This document shows positions 8,916 to 16,284 of a stretch of DNA of 64,000 nt, piece after piece; the first letter of the stretch is position 1, and each line of letters begins with the position of its first letter. The DNA is taken from the NCBI GenBank assembly GCA_002479785.1, contig DLPD01000013.1, positions 1 through 64,000 of the forward strand. Reading direction: 5' to 3'. A program made the translations under genes and the position numbers. The notes beneath the pieces were generated by a model, which saw nothing but the letters and a program-made list of their open reading frames with translations, searched no databases and was not told the origin of the DNA. Origin of the DNA: Cytophagaceae bacterium UBA7467 (GTDB lineage Bacteria > Bacteroidota > Bacteroidia > Cytophagales > Spirosomataceae).

Positions 8916-8940
8916 TATATTATTTTAGCAAAGCTATAGA
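8916..8940. promoter_or_regulatory. Inverted site copy 2 (in front of the InsA-like gene)
   Basis: A 25-nt element starting CTATATTATTTTAGCAA and ending GCTATAG, only 7 nt upstream of the start codon of the InsA-like gene. Read on the minus strand it matches the element at 8466-8490 at 20 of 25 positions. Its position is suited to autoregulation, or it is the right end of an element that brought the gene in. Confidence 0.5.
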
Positions 8941-8985
8941 AATTTACCAAAAATGGTAATTTTAATGGAATGTTTTTAATTTTGT
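8941..8985 (+). promoter_or_regulatory. Probable promoter with inverted repeat, for the PH-like gene
   Basis: A perfect Bacteroidota -7 box TAATTTTG lies at 8978-8985, 19 nt before the start codon at 9005. An inverted repeat (AAATTTACC ... GGTAATTTT, 8941-8964, one mismatch) covers the place where the -33 box would lie. No good -33 TTTG is present at the usual spacing. The repeat could be an operator. Confidence 0.4.
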
Positions 8986-9004
8986 TTATCTAAAAGTCAA
9001 CTAA

Positions 9005-9490
9005 ATGAAAGAATTCAACGAATCACAACGCTTCACTCAGTGGTGGTTATGGCTGATATTAATAGGCTCTTGGATAACTATGATGTACTCCATTGCCACT
9101 GTATCACCTCCTACAACCTTCTCATTTTTGATATCATTTGTTGTAGGGATGTTATTGCCTGTTTTGTTTTGGCAAATGAAATTAACGACTCGCGTTACTG
9201 AAGAAGGCATCTACGTGCGCTTTTTTCCATTCCATTTGAATGAGAAATTCTTCGCTTGGGAAACAATTACAGCAAGCTATATACGAACCTACAGTCCCTT
9301 AAAGGAATATGGCGGTTGGGGTATTAAATACGGTTTTAATGGTCAGGGTTTAGTGTATAATGTCGCTGGAAATGTAGGTCTGCAGCTACAATTTAAAAAA
9401 GGTGAGGCGGTCTTAATTGGCACCCAAAAGGGGGAGGAGATCAAGCAGGTTTTAACAGCATTAGGTCATTTAAACGAATCTGTTAAATAA
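9005..9490 (+). CDS. Membrane protein with PH-like domain, unknown function
   Basis: A 161-residue protein I do not recognise by name. Two hydrophobic helices (about 14-31 and 39-57) are followed by a beta-rich soluble part of about 100 residues with the feel of a bacterial PH-like fold (TTRVTEEGIYVRFFPF, FFAWETITASYIRTY, LQLQFKKGEAVLIGTQK). It is divergent from the InsA-like gene and lies ahead of the helicase gene, which has its own promoter box. No catalytic residues stand out. Confidence 0.7.
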   Translation: MKEFNESQRFTQWWLWLILIGSWITMMYSIATVSPPTTFSFLISFVVGMLLPVLFWQMKLTTRVTEEGIYVRFFPFHLNEKFFAWETITASYIRTYSPLKEYGGWGIKYGFNGQGLVYNVAGNVGLQLQFKKGEAVLIGTQKGEEIKQVLTALGHLNESVK

Positions 9491-9496
9491 AAGGCG

Positions 9497-9504
9497 TACC
9501 TTTG
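9497..9504 (+). promoter_or_regulatory. -7 promoter box of the RNA helicase gene
   Basis: TACCTTTG fits the Bacteroidota -7 consensus TAnnTTTG exactly. It lies 62 nt before the helicase start codon, giving a 5' leader of roughly 55 nt. A long leader is common for DEAD-box helicase genes. No clear -33 box is visible. Confidence 0.5.
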
Positions 9505-9566
9505 CGCCACATTATGAGGATGTTTGTTAGTATTTCATTGCTCATAACACATCTTTATACAGTTAT

Positions 9567-10868
9567 ATGTCATTCGAATCATTGCACCTCATTGAGCCTA
9601 TTTTAAAGGCGCTCAAAGAAGAGGGTTATACAAATCCCACACCTATTCAAGCCCAATCGATTCCTATTGTCCTTCGTGGCACGGATTTATTAGGTTGCGC
9701 CCAAACCGGTACAGGTAAAACGGCAGCCTTTACGCTGCCCATCATTCAACTTTTAGAAGAGAATAAATCGTTTTCAAAAAATAAGAGAATCCGCGCCTTG
9801 ATTGTGACTCCTACCAGGGAGTTAGCTATTCAGATAGGCGAAAGTTTCAGAGCCTATGCGCGTCATACGGACTTAAAGTATGCGGTTATTTTTGGAGGAG
9901 TAGGCCAAAGTCCTCAAGTATCTGCCATTCGCAGCGGAGCTGATGTGGTGATTGCGACGCCTGGACGCCTTTTGGACTTAATGAATCAGCGTTTGCTATC
10001 CATTGCAGATGTAGAATACTTTGTCTTGGATGAAGCGGATCGCATGCTCGATATGGGTTTCATTCACGACGTGAAGAAATTATTAGCCGCCTTGCCACAC
10101 AAACGCCAGTCTTTATTCTTCTCCGCTACCATGCCACCTGAAATCGTAAAACTAGCGGGAAGTATCTTGAAAAACCCGGCTTCTGTTTCGGTAACACCGG
10201 TTTCTTCTACGGTTGAAATCATAAATCAATCGGTCTATTTTGTAGATAAAGGCAATAAGAATCACCTATTGCTCGATATCTTACAAGATACCTCCATTAA
10301 AACGGCCCTTGTCTTTACTCGTACCAAACATGGTGCAGACAAGGTGGTGAAAATGCTTTTGAAAGCGAGCATCAAGGCAGAAGCGATTCATGGGAATAAG
10401 TCCCAAAACGCTCGCCAAACAGCACTTAAAAACTTCAAAGCGCAAACTACGCGTGTGTTAGTCGCCACAGACATCGCCGCACGTGGTATTGATATCGACG
10501 AATTAGAATTTGTCATTAATTATGAATTATCAAATATCGCTGAAACCTACGTACACCGTATCGGCCGTACCGGTCGTGCAGGGGCGAAAGGGGCTGCGAT
10601 TTCATTCTGTGATATCGAGGAGAAAGCGTATTTGAAAGACATCGAGAAATTGATAGGGAAGAAGATTCCAGTCATTGAAGCACACAAATACCCGATGAAA
10701 GTCTTGCACGTAGAGAAAGCGGCCAAAAAACCGCAAGGTCAATCACGTCACGGCGGTGGTTCTCGTTCCGGCGCTCCAGTTGCGGCTTCAAAAGACGCTA
10801 AACCTGCTCGCTCTTTCGATAAAGCAAGTTCTGGCCGGAAATGGTACGGAAAGAAAAATACCTATTAA
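9567..10868 (+). CDS. rhlE: DEAD-box ATP-dependent RNA helicase, RhlE type
   Basis: A 433-residue cytoplasmic helicase that unwinds short RNA duplexes, for example during ribosome assembly, RNA decay or cold adaptation. Motifs in order: Q-motif region PTPIQAQSIPIVL, motif I AQTGTGKT, Ia PTRELA, GG, TPGR, II DEAD, III SAT, and VI HRIGRTGRAG. A basic, Gly/Ser-rich tail of about 60 residues (KKPQGQSRHGGGSRSG and on) is typical of RhlE proteins and probably binds RNA. It is followed 3 nt later by miaA. The RhlE assignment rests on overall layout and is not certain against other DEAD-box subgroups. Confidence 0.93.
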   Translation: MSFESLHLIEPILKALKEEGYTNPTPIQAQSIPIVLRGTDLLGCAQTGTGKTAAFTLPIIQLLEENKSFSKNKRIRALIVTPTRELAIQIGESFRAYARHTDLKYAVIFGGVGQSPQVSAIRSGADVVIATPGRLLDLMNQRLLSIADVEYFVLDEADRMLDMGFIHDVKKLLAALPHKRQSLFFSATMPPEIVKLAGSILKNPASVSVTPVSSTVEIINQSVYFVDKGNKNHLLLDILQDTSIKTALVFTRTKHGADKVVKMLLKASIKAEAIHGNKSQNARQTALKNFKAQTTRVLVATDIAARGIDIDELEFVINYELSNIAETYVHRIGRTGRAGAKGAAISFCDIEEKAYLKDIEKLIGKKIPVIEAHKYPMKVLHVEKAAKKPQGQSRHGGGSRSGAPVAASKDAKPARSFDKASSGRKWYGKKNTY

Positions 10869-10871
10869 TCA

Positions 10872-11777
10872 TTGAAAAAATCAGATAAAATATTGCTCGT
10901 CATTGTAGGTCCCACGGCTGTGGGTAAAACTGCACTTTGTGTGGATTTAGCGAAGCACCTACAGACGGACATTATTTCAGCGGACTCCCGTCAATTTTAC
11001 CGAGAACTTTCCATCGGAACAGCCAAACCTTCTGCAGATGAGCAGGGTGGAGTAACCCACCATTTTGTGGATTCACATTCGGTGGAGGACTATTTTTCTC
11101 CCGGGGATTTTGAGCGTGAATCGATGAAGTTATTAATGAAACTTTTCAAAAAGCATGATGTGGTAGTTGCTACTGGTGGCTCAGGATTATACTTGAAGGC
11201 TTTAATGGAAGGTTTAGACGTGATGCCTGAAGCAGATTTAACTTTGCGGGAGACACTGAATAGGCGTTTGGAAAAAGAAGGGCTATGGGCGTTATTTATG
11301 GAATTGAAGCAATTAGATCCTGTTTATGCGGCACAGGTAGATGCTAAAAATCCACAACGTGTAGTGCGCGCACTGGAAGTATGTCTTTCAACTGGTAAAC
11401 CCTATTCTGAATTTAGACTAGCTCAAAAACCAGCCAGACCTTTTCAAGTCATCAAGATTTGCCTAGAACGTCCTAGGGAAGAATTATATACACGAATCGA
11501 CTTACGGATGGATCAAATGCTTTTGGCTGGCTTAGTGGACGAAGCGCGTGCTTTCGAGGACAAGCAGCATTTGTATGCCTTGAAAACGCTAGGATACAAA
11601 GAGGTTTATGCGTTCTTGAGGGGAGAATACGATGAGGAGGAAATGGTTCGCTTATTAAAGCGCAACAATCGCCATTATGCGAAAAAACAGATGACTTGGT
11701 TCAGAAACCAAGACGAGTTTATCTATTTGCATCCATCGAATGCATTTGTCGAAATTTTAAAGTTATTAGAGGCTTAG
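10872..11777 (+). CDS. miaA: tRNA dimethylallyltransferase
   Basis: Transfers a dimethylallyl group to N6 of A37 in tRNAs that read UNN codons. The 301-residue protein has the P-loop GPTAVGKT, the ISADSRQFYREL motif and the C-terminal RNNRHYAKKQMTWFRNQ segment of MiaA. The start codon is TTG at 10872. No in-frame ATG precedes the P-loop, and the first residues MKKSDKILLVIVGPTAVGKT fit the family. It follows the helicase gene by 3 nt. Its last 12 nt overlap the last codons of the convergent rhodanese gene (11766-11777), so the two stop regions are read on both strands. Confidence 0.95.
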   Translation: MKKSDKILLVIVGPTAVGKTALCVDLAKHLQTDIISADSRQFYRELSIGTAKPSADEQGGVTHHFVDSHSVEDYFSPGDFERESMKLLMKLFKKHDVVVATGGSGLYLKALMEGLDVMPEADLTLRETLNRRLEKEGLWALFMELKQLDPVYAAQVDAKNPQRVVRALEVCLSTGKPYSEFRLAQKPARPFQVIKICLERPREELYTRIDLRMDQMLLAGLVDEARAFEDKQHLYALKTLGYKEVYAFLRGEYDEEEMVRLLKRNNRHYAKKQMTWFRNQDEFIYLHPSNAFVEILKLLEA

Positions 11778-12038
11778 GTAGGCTTCGAGTCCGCCTTCGA
11801 GGTGATCGATTTTTGTAAAGCCTTTGGCCTTCAATAAACGCAAAGCAATCAAGCTCTGTGTCCCATTATAGCAGATAATTACCCAATTTTTCGCTTGAGA
11901 AATTTCATCGATACGCTCTAAAAGCGTATCCAATGATATGTGAAAACCTCCTAGATTGAAGTCATCCCATTCTCTGGGCGTTCGTATATCTAAGAGGTTT
12001 AAATGGTTTAATTCAGCCTTGAAATCCGAAGCAGTCAT
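11766..12038 (-). CDS. Rhodanese-like domain protein
   Basis: A single rhodanese domain of 90 residues with catalytic Cys56 in CYNGTQS and the LDIRTPREWDDFNLGG motif. The family binds persulfide sulfur or transfers it between small molecules and proteins. The active-site loop CYNGTQS differs from the usual CxxGxRS in its last charged residue, so activity may be altered. It is the third gene of the minus-strand unit PASTA protein, rhodanese, rhodanese, starting 1 nt after the second gene stops. Its end overlaps miaA by 12 nt. No specific pathway can be read from the sequence. Confidence 0.85.
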   Translation of the reverse strand: MTASDFKAELNHLNLLDIRTPREWDDFNLGGFHISLDTLLERIDEISQAKNWVIICYNGTQSLIALRLLKAKGFTKIDHLEGGLEAYLSL

Positions 12039-12039
12039 C

Positions 12040-12339
12040 TTAATATCCAGCTGCTTGCCACGCCATCATTCCGCCTAATACATTGCGTACATTTGTGTAG
12101 CCTTCTGCTGTTAAATAGTCCTTTGCACGGCCTGAACGAGCTCCGGAGCGGCAATGGATGAGAATTTCATCATTTTTAAGGTGAGCAATCTCGTCTAAAC
12201 GATCCGGCAATTCGCCTAAAGGAATCAACGTCGCTCCAATATTAAATTCATCGAATTCATATTCCTCGCGCACGTCAATTAAATTCAATTTTTCGCCTTT
12301 ATCTAAGCGCTCTTTTAATTCTTCAATTGTAATATCCAT
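12040..12339 (-). CDS. Rhodanese-like sulfurtransferase
   Basis: A single-domain rhodanese with catalytic Cys63 in HCRSGARSGRA and the LIDVREEYEFDEFNIG motif. I chose the ATG at 12339 (MDITIEELKERL, 99 residues), because it starts 1 nt after the PASTA gene stops and matches the usual start of this family. A start 7 codons upstream (12360) would overlap the PASTA gene by 20 nt. Likely a cytoplasmic persulfide carrier; the acceptor is unknown. Paralogous to the next gene downstream, which has a more divergent active-site loop. Confidence 0.88.
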   Translation of the reverse strand: MDITIEELKERLDKGEKLNLIDVREEYEFDEFNIGATLIPLGELPDRLDEIAHLKNDEILIHCRSGARSGRAKDYLTAEGYTNVRNVLGGMMAWQAAGY

Positions 12340-12340
12340 C

Positions 12341-13114
12341 TTATTCGTTATTTCCGTCACCCACTACCCAAACATCAATCGTGTCTCCCGGATGAATACT
12401 CGTTCCATCGCAAGTCGCACAAGTCTGTTTGAATACGGTTCCAGCTGTTAAATCACTATTTGCCTCGTAAGTCACGTGGCCTAATTTTAAATTCATTCCT
12501 GCCAAAATAATCGACACCTCATCTAATGGTTTTCCGATTAAATCGGGTAATTCAATCTCCGCATCCGCCGTTCCATTTCCGATAAACAAATCGACCTCAG
12601 TACCCTTAGGAATACTGCTTCCAGCCGCTATTTTTCGTCCCAAAGCCTGCATGTCAATTACCTCTTTCAAACGCGGATCATTCACTTGATGCACGATCCC
12701 TTTTTTCAATCCGGCAATGATCAATTGTTGCTCCGCACTACGCACCGATAACCCAATTAAATTAGGCATTCGAATCGTAGGAGGCGTTTCAGAATTAATG
12801 GTAATGTAGATCTTACGACCTGATTTGACTAAGGCATTAGGCAATGGATACTGTGACAAGATGGTCAATGGAGGCTTATCTGCCACGAAAGTACAATCTG
12901 AAATCTCGTATTCTAGGTTATTCGCATCGACCGATTCCTCCATCTTATCCATCGACATTCCTTTTAAATTAGGCACTTTAATGGTCTCTCCATGATGCGT
13001 GCTCCAGGGTAAATACACAAAAAAGAAACCAAAAAACAATACTAAGAATAACGTCACTAAGATTGCGACGTGCAAGTATAAGTCCTTTTTTGATTTAGTC
13101 GAAATGATGGCCAT
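12341..13114 (-). CDS. Membrane-anchored protein with three PASTA domains
   Basis: A 257-residue protein with a short cytoplasmic basic start, one membrane helix (about 13-35) and three extracytoplasmic PASTA repeats (about 45-110, 115-180 and 187-255; IKVPNLKGM, IRMPNLIGL, IELPDLIGK). PASTA domains bind peptidoglycan precursors or muropeptides in Ser/Thr kinases and PBPs. No kinase or transpeptidase domain is present here. Two Cys in the last repeat (CATC) may form a disulfide or bind metal. It heads an operon with two rhodaneses. A cell-wall sensor or scaffold role is inference. Confidence 0.88.
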   Translation of the reverse strand: MAIISTKSKKDLYLHVAILVTLFLVLFFGFFFVYLPWSTHHGETIKVPNLKGMSMDKMEESVDANNLEYEISDCTFVADKPPLTILSQYPLPNALVKSGRKIYITINSETPPTIRMPNLIGLSVRSAEQQLIIAGLKKGIVHQVNDPRLKEVIDMQALGRKIAAGSSIPKGTEVDLFIGNGTADAEIELPDLIGKPLDEVSIILAGMNLKLGHVTYEANSDLTAGTVFKQTCATCDGTSIHPGDTIDVWVVGDGNNE

Positions 13115-13317
13115 AGAGGGGGGAGTCTATTATTCTGCAATTTACAAAATCTTATTAAAGCATAAAGCATAAAGCACAAAGAATAAACTCAATACTACAG
13201 CAGTATAACCTATCTATTTACATTAATCATCAAAAAAGAGCTTTTGCTTCTTTATTGGTTCCAACTAATTCGTCCACCTTCTCTACTCTCTACTCTATTA
13301 TCTTTAATCTACTAAAC

Positions 13318-13338
13318 AAAAAAGGGGCTTGCGCCCCC
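13318..13338 (-). terminator. Rho-independent terminator of the oxidoreductase/DUF1080 operon
   Basis: A hairpin GGGGC-TTGC-GCCCC (13324-13337) is followed on the minus strand by six T residues (13318-13323). It lies about 80 nt beyond the oxidoreductase stop codon, with the tandem repeat in between. Confidence 0.85.
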
Positions 13339-13347
13339 ATTTTGATT

Positions 13348-13410
13348 ACTGTCCACTGCCGACTGTCCACTGTCCACTGCCGACTGTCCACTGCCGACTG
13401 TCCACTGCCC
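13348..13410. repeat. Short tandem repeat, unit ACTGTCCACTGCCG
   Basis: Four units of a 14-nt repeat, the second extended by an extra 7-nt ACTGTCC part. It sits between the oxidoreductase stop (13416) and its terminator, so it is transcribed in the 3' untranslated region. Copy number could vary between strains. Confidence 0.8.
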
Positions 13411-13415
13411 ACAGT

Positions 13416-14741
13416 CTAGTACTTAAACACCTTATCTCCCGCCATTACTTCTTGCGTTTTCTCATCGAAAGTAACGCGTTGTCCCGTGCGGTAAGCCGCA
13501 TTAGACATGATGGTTGCGATGGAGTGTTGGTAACCAGCTTCGATAGGAGCGTTAGGCGTTTTACGAGAACGTACACATTCCATCCAGTTTTTCACGTGGT
13601 TGAAAGTTAAGATATCTCCACCTGTATCTGCATCCGTAGCTACTTTTGCGCCTTCGATTTTCATCGTTGGTAATAAGTTCGCTTGAAGGCCCATTGCTTT
13701 TGCTTCGCGTTCCCGAAGACCTCCGTTAGGCGAGATGGTATTCGTATCAAGGTTTAATTCACCACCGTTTGAGTAGTAGATTTCTTTTGTTCCACCTGCT
13801 GAATTAGAGAAACGAGACGTGAATTGAACTTGGAATCCTTTGTTGCCTTTTCCATAGTCAAATACGACAGTCATCGTATCCGCATTGACACGGCCATCGT
13901 TCCATTGGTAAATTCCGCCATTGGCTACAACCGAATTCGGGTGAGATAAACCGGAGAACCAGTGTACTGTATCGATTTGGTGAGACATCCATTGTCCTGG
14001 GATTCCGGATGAATAAGGCCAGAATAAGCGGTATTCTAAGTATTTACGGGGATCGAATTTATCTGCTGGGCGATTCATTAAGAAACGTTTCCAGTCGATA
14101 TCTGATTCTTTTAAGATGCTCGTTAATTCTGGGCGTCTCCAACGACCTGGTTGATTGACGTTCCACATTAATTCCACCATTTTGATATCGCCAAATTTAC
14201 CTGACTTGATGAATTCATCTGCAGCCCAATAGTTTTCACCTGAGCGACGTTGAGAACCAATTTGAACGATTTTGCCAGATTCTTTCACCGCCTTTAAAAC
14301 GGCACGGTTATCTTCCATCGTTTCCGCTAATGGCTTTTCTGTGTAGGTATCGCAACCCGCTTTTACCGCCTCAATGGTGTGTAAAGCGTGTTGGAAGTCA
14401 GCAGTAGAGATAAAAACGGCATCAATGCCTTTCGCAGAATACAATTCCTCATTATTTCTGTATGTCTGGATAGATCCGCCTAATTCTTTCTCTAAAAAGG
14501 CTTTTCCTTCCTCTCTGCGGCGGTTCCAAAGATCTGATAGAGCGACCATTTCGAAGTTCATTCCTTTAGCCAAAGCCTTAAAAGGAGGAACGTGTGAGGC
14601 ACGGTGGCGATCAGAAAAACCTACGCAAGCTACTCGAACGCGGTCGTTTGCACCAAGAATCTTGCTGTACGATTTTGGGCTAAATGCTAAAGTACCTAGA
14701 GAAGCTAGGGCACCTTTGTGTAAAAATTCTCTTCTTTCCAT
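13416..14741 (-). CDS. Gfo/Idh/MocA family oxidoreductase with Tat signal
   Basis: A 441-residue NAD(P)-dependent dehydrogenase of the Gfo/Idh/MocA type. It starts with a twin-arginine-like signal (MERREFLHKGALASLGTLAF), so it is probably exported folded with its cofactor. The Rossmann segment RVRVACVGFSDRHRASH is followed by the EKPLAETMEDN motif, whose Lys is catalytic in the family, and the C-terminal alpha/beta substrate domain. Sugar or inositol derivatives are typical substrates. It follows the double DUF1080 gene by 8 nt. Such pairs are frequent in Bacteroidota sugar-catabolic clusters and may oxidise glycosides to 3-keto sugars for DUF1080 enzymes (inference). A strong terminator follows. 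Confidence 0.9.
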   Translation of the reverse strand: MERREFLHKGALASLGTLAFSPKSYSKILGANDRVRVACVGFSDRHRASHVPPFKALAKGMNFEMVALSDLWNRRREEGKAFLEKELGGSIQTYRNNEELYSAKGIDAVFISTADFQHALHTIEAVKAGCDTYTEKPLAETMEDNRAVLKAVKESGKIVQIGSQRRSGENYWAADEFIKSGKFGDIKMVELMWNVNQPGRWRRPELTSILKESDIDWKRFLMNRPADKFDPRKYLEYRLFWPYSSGIPGQWMSHQIDTVHWFSGLSHPNSVVANGGIYQWNDGRVNADTMTVVFDYGKGNKGFQVQFTSRFSNSAGGTKEIYYSNGGELNLDTNTISPNGGLREREAKAMGLQANLLPTMKIEGAKVATDADTGGDILTFNHVKNWMECVRSRKTPNAPIEAGYQHSIATIMSNAAYRTGQRVTFDEKTQEVMAGDKVFKY

Positions 14742-14749
14742 AGGTTGGT

Positions 14750-16117
14750 TTATTTAATTTCTCTGATTTTGATGTTTTTATAGAATACCGAATCTCCGTG
14801 CTCTTGAAAAAGGATAGGTCCTGAATCTTGCATGCCAAAACCATCCCACACTTTATGCTTGCTATGCGCCACTAGCACTTTGAAAATATTGCTCTTGCGT
14901 TCATATTCGATTACTTTAAAGCCATTCAACCAGTGTTGAACAATATTATTGGGATACACAATAATTCGACCTTGATTCCATTCGCCTATTTTCTTTTGGA
15001 AACGACCATCGATTTTATTGGATGGAATGATGTCGTACAAACTAGCTAATGTACGGTTTCCTACTGTACCTAGTTTTGCATCTGGGTGTTTTGCATCGTC
15101 CAAAATTTGGTATTCCAAGCCGATCGCTGACATGCCTGAATTATACGATTCGTTTACGAAATATTTCACTCCAGAATTAGCTCCCTCCGTTAGTTTGAAA
15201 TCAAAGGTTAATTCAAACGCGGAGAATTTGTCATTGGTCAAAATATCTCCACCATTTCCTGATTCTTTTCCACCTGAGCTATTCACGTGCAATGTTCCCT
15301 CTTCTACGGTCCAAACAGATGGAGGAGCCGTGGTTTTAAATGCTGAACGGAAACCAGTCAAGTCTTTTCCGTTGAATAAAAGTCGGAATCCTTGCGCTTG
15401 CTCCTGTGGAGAGATGTTATTTAAAGTATAGTTATCAACTACAAATCGGTTATCCAAAGGACGGGGTTGCATGTCCTTTCCTGTTTGGATGCGGATATTT
15501 TTCCACATCACCTGCATGCCGGGTTTCATCTCACCATAAATAGCATGTACTTGAAAAGCGATAAATCCTTTTGCCGTCATATCATCCACTAAATAAGTCA
15601 CAGGATAATCATTAATCCACGTGCGAATCGTGCTTCCGATAGCCTCGATGCGGTAATGGTTCCAAACATCCCCTAATTTAAAGGCTTTCTTTGCCTCTGG
15701 TTTTAGTTCGTTGTGAGCTAACCAACCACGTCTTGATTCATCGTAAATACCACCTGACCATCCTCTTGTGGAGGGGTCGATTTCTGCTTGGTATCCATGA
15801 ACGCGTCCGTTTTGGTATTCAGGGATAGATAAACTCCTGAATTGAACCCCTGAGTTCATCTTGTTGTCTACTTTGACATCAAACTCCAAGATAAAATCAC
15901 CGTATTCTTGTTCGGTAGCCATAAAGGAGTTAGGGGTATTCGCTACGGTGGTGCCCACCATAACGCCATCCTTTACTTCGTATTTGGCCTGTCCATTGAG
16001 TTGTTTGAAACCTTTAAAGGATTTTCCATCAAATAGGTTGGTCCATTTTTGAGCTTGCACGCTCTGCAATCCGATCGCTAAAAACAAGCTTAAAAAGGGG
16101 ATAATCAATTTTTTCAT
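14750..16117 (-). CDS. Secreted protein with two DUF1080 (3-keto-disaccharide hydrolase) domains
   Basis: A 455-residue exported protein with a signal peptide (MKKLIIPFLSLFLAIGLQSVQAQ). Two related concanavalin-like DUF1080 domains lie at about 25-220 (WTNLFDGKSFKGFKQLNG) and 240-453 (FRLLFNGKDLTGF). Members of this family hydrolyse 3-keto-glycosides. It is the first gene of a two-gene unit with a Tat-exported Gfo/Idh oxidoreductase, which could supply the keto substrate in the periplasm (inference). The duplication within one chain is evident from the repeated start motif and the repeated QVMWKNIRI/FYKNIKIREI strand ending. Confidence 0.88.
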   Translation of the reverse strand: MKKLIIPFLSLFLAIGLQSVQAQKWTNLFDGKSFKGFKQLNGQAKYEVKDGVMVGTTVANTPNSFMATEQEYGDFILEFDVKVDNKMNSGVQFRSLSIPEYQNGRVHGYQAEIDPSTRGWSGGIYDESRRGWLAHNELKPEAKKAFKLGDVWNHYRIEAIGSTIRTWINDYPVTYLVDDMTAKGFIAFQVHAIYGEMKPGMQVMWKNIRIQTGKDMQPRPLDNRFVVDNYTLNNISPQEQAQGFRLLFNGKDLTGFRSAFKTTAPPSVWTVEEGTLHVNSSGGKESGNGGDILTNDKFSAFELTFDFKLTEGANSGVKYFVNESYNSGMSAIGLEYQILDDAKHPDAKLGTVGNRTLASLYDIIPSNKIDGRFQKKIGEWNQGRIIVYPNNIVQHWLNGFKVIEYERKSNIFKVLVAHSKHKVWDGFGMQDSGPILFQEHGDSVFYKNIKIREIK

Positions 16118-16256
16118 AGGTTATTATTGTTTTTTTAACAAGGCTTAGTTCTACGAAATTTACTCAATAATCTTTAAATAATTTAGTTATTGTAGGGTGC
16201 TGAATCAGGGCAGTAAAATAGTCGTTCACCTAAGGCGGATTTCACGGGTATTCTAT

Positions 16257-16264
16257 TAATTTTG
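16257..16264 (+). promoter_or_regulatory. Candidate -7 box of metZ
   Basis: TAATTTTG fits TAnnTTTG exactly and ends 20 nt before the metZ start codon at 16285. No convincing -33 box is present. The rest of the divergent gap 16118-16284 shows no recognisable riboswitch. Confidence 0.4.
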
Positions 16265-16284
16265 TAGATTATTAATGGAAGATT

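Larger units (their letters stand above)
13115..13415. repeat. Intergenic region with low-complexity repeat elements
   Basis: A 301-nt stretch without a gene. It holds an A-type element (AAAGCATAAAGCACAAAGAATAA-like, 13157-13186), a B-type element (CTCTACTCTCTACTCTAT-like, 13281-13310), the terminator of the upstream oxidoreductase gene (13318-13338) and a 14-nt tandem repeat (13348-13410). The B element is identical at 28 of 30 positions to 28082-28111. No promoter box for the PASTA gene is clear. Confidence 0.7.

Noticed and set aside
13348..13410. CRISPR array
   Set aside because: The units are 14 nt and directly joined without spacers, and no cas genes are present.
14374..14757. Long reading frame opposite the oxidoreductase gene
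   Set aside because: It has no family resemblance and is the complement of well-supported coding sequence. The same holds for other antisense frames such as 29711-30046, 1227-1562 and 49853-50305.
16118..16284. SAM riboswitch in front of metZ
   Set aside because: The gap shows neither a SAM-I type core nor a clear pseudoknot pattern; only a -7 box is visible.
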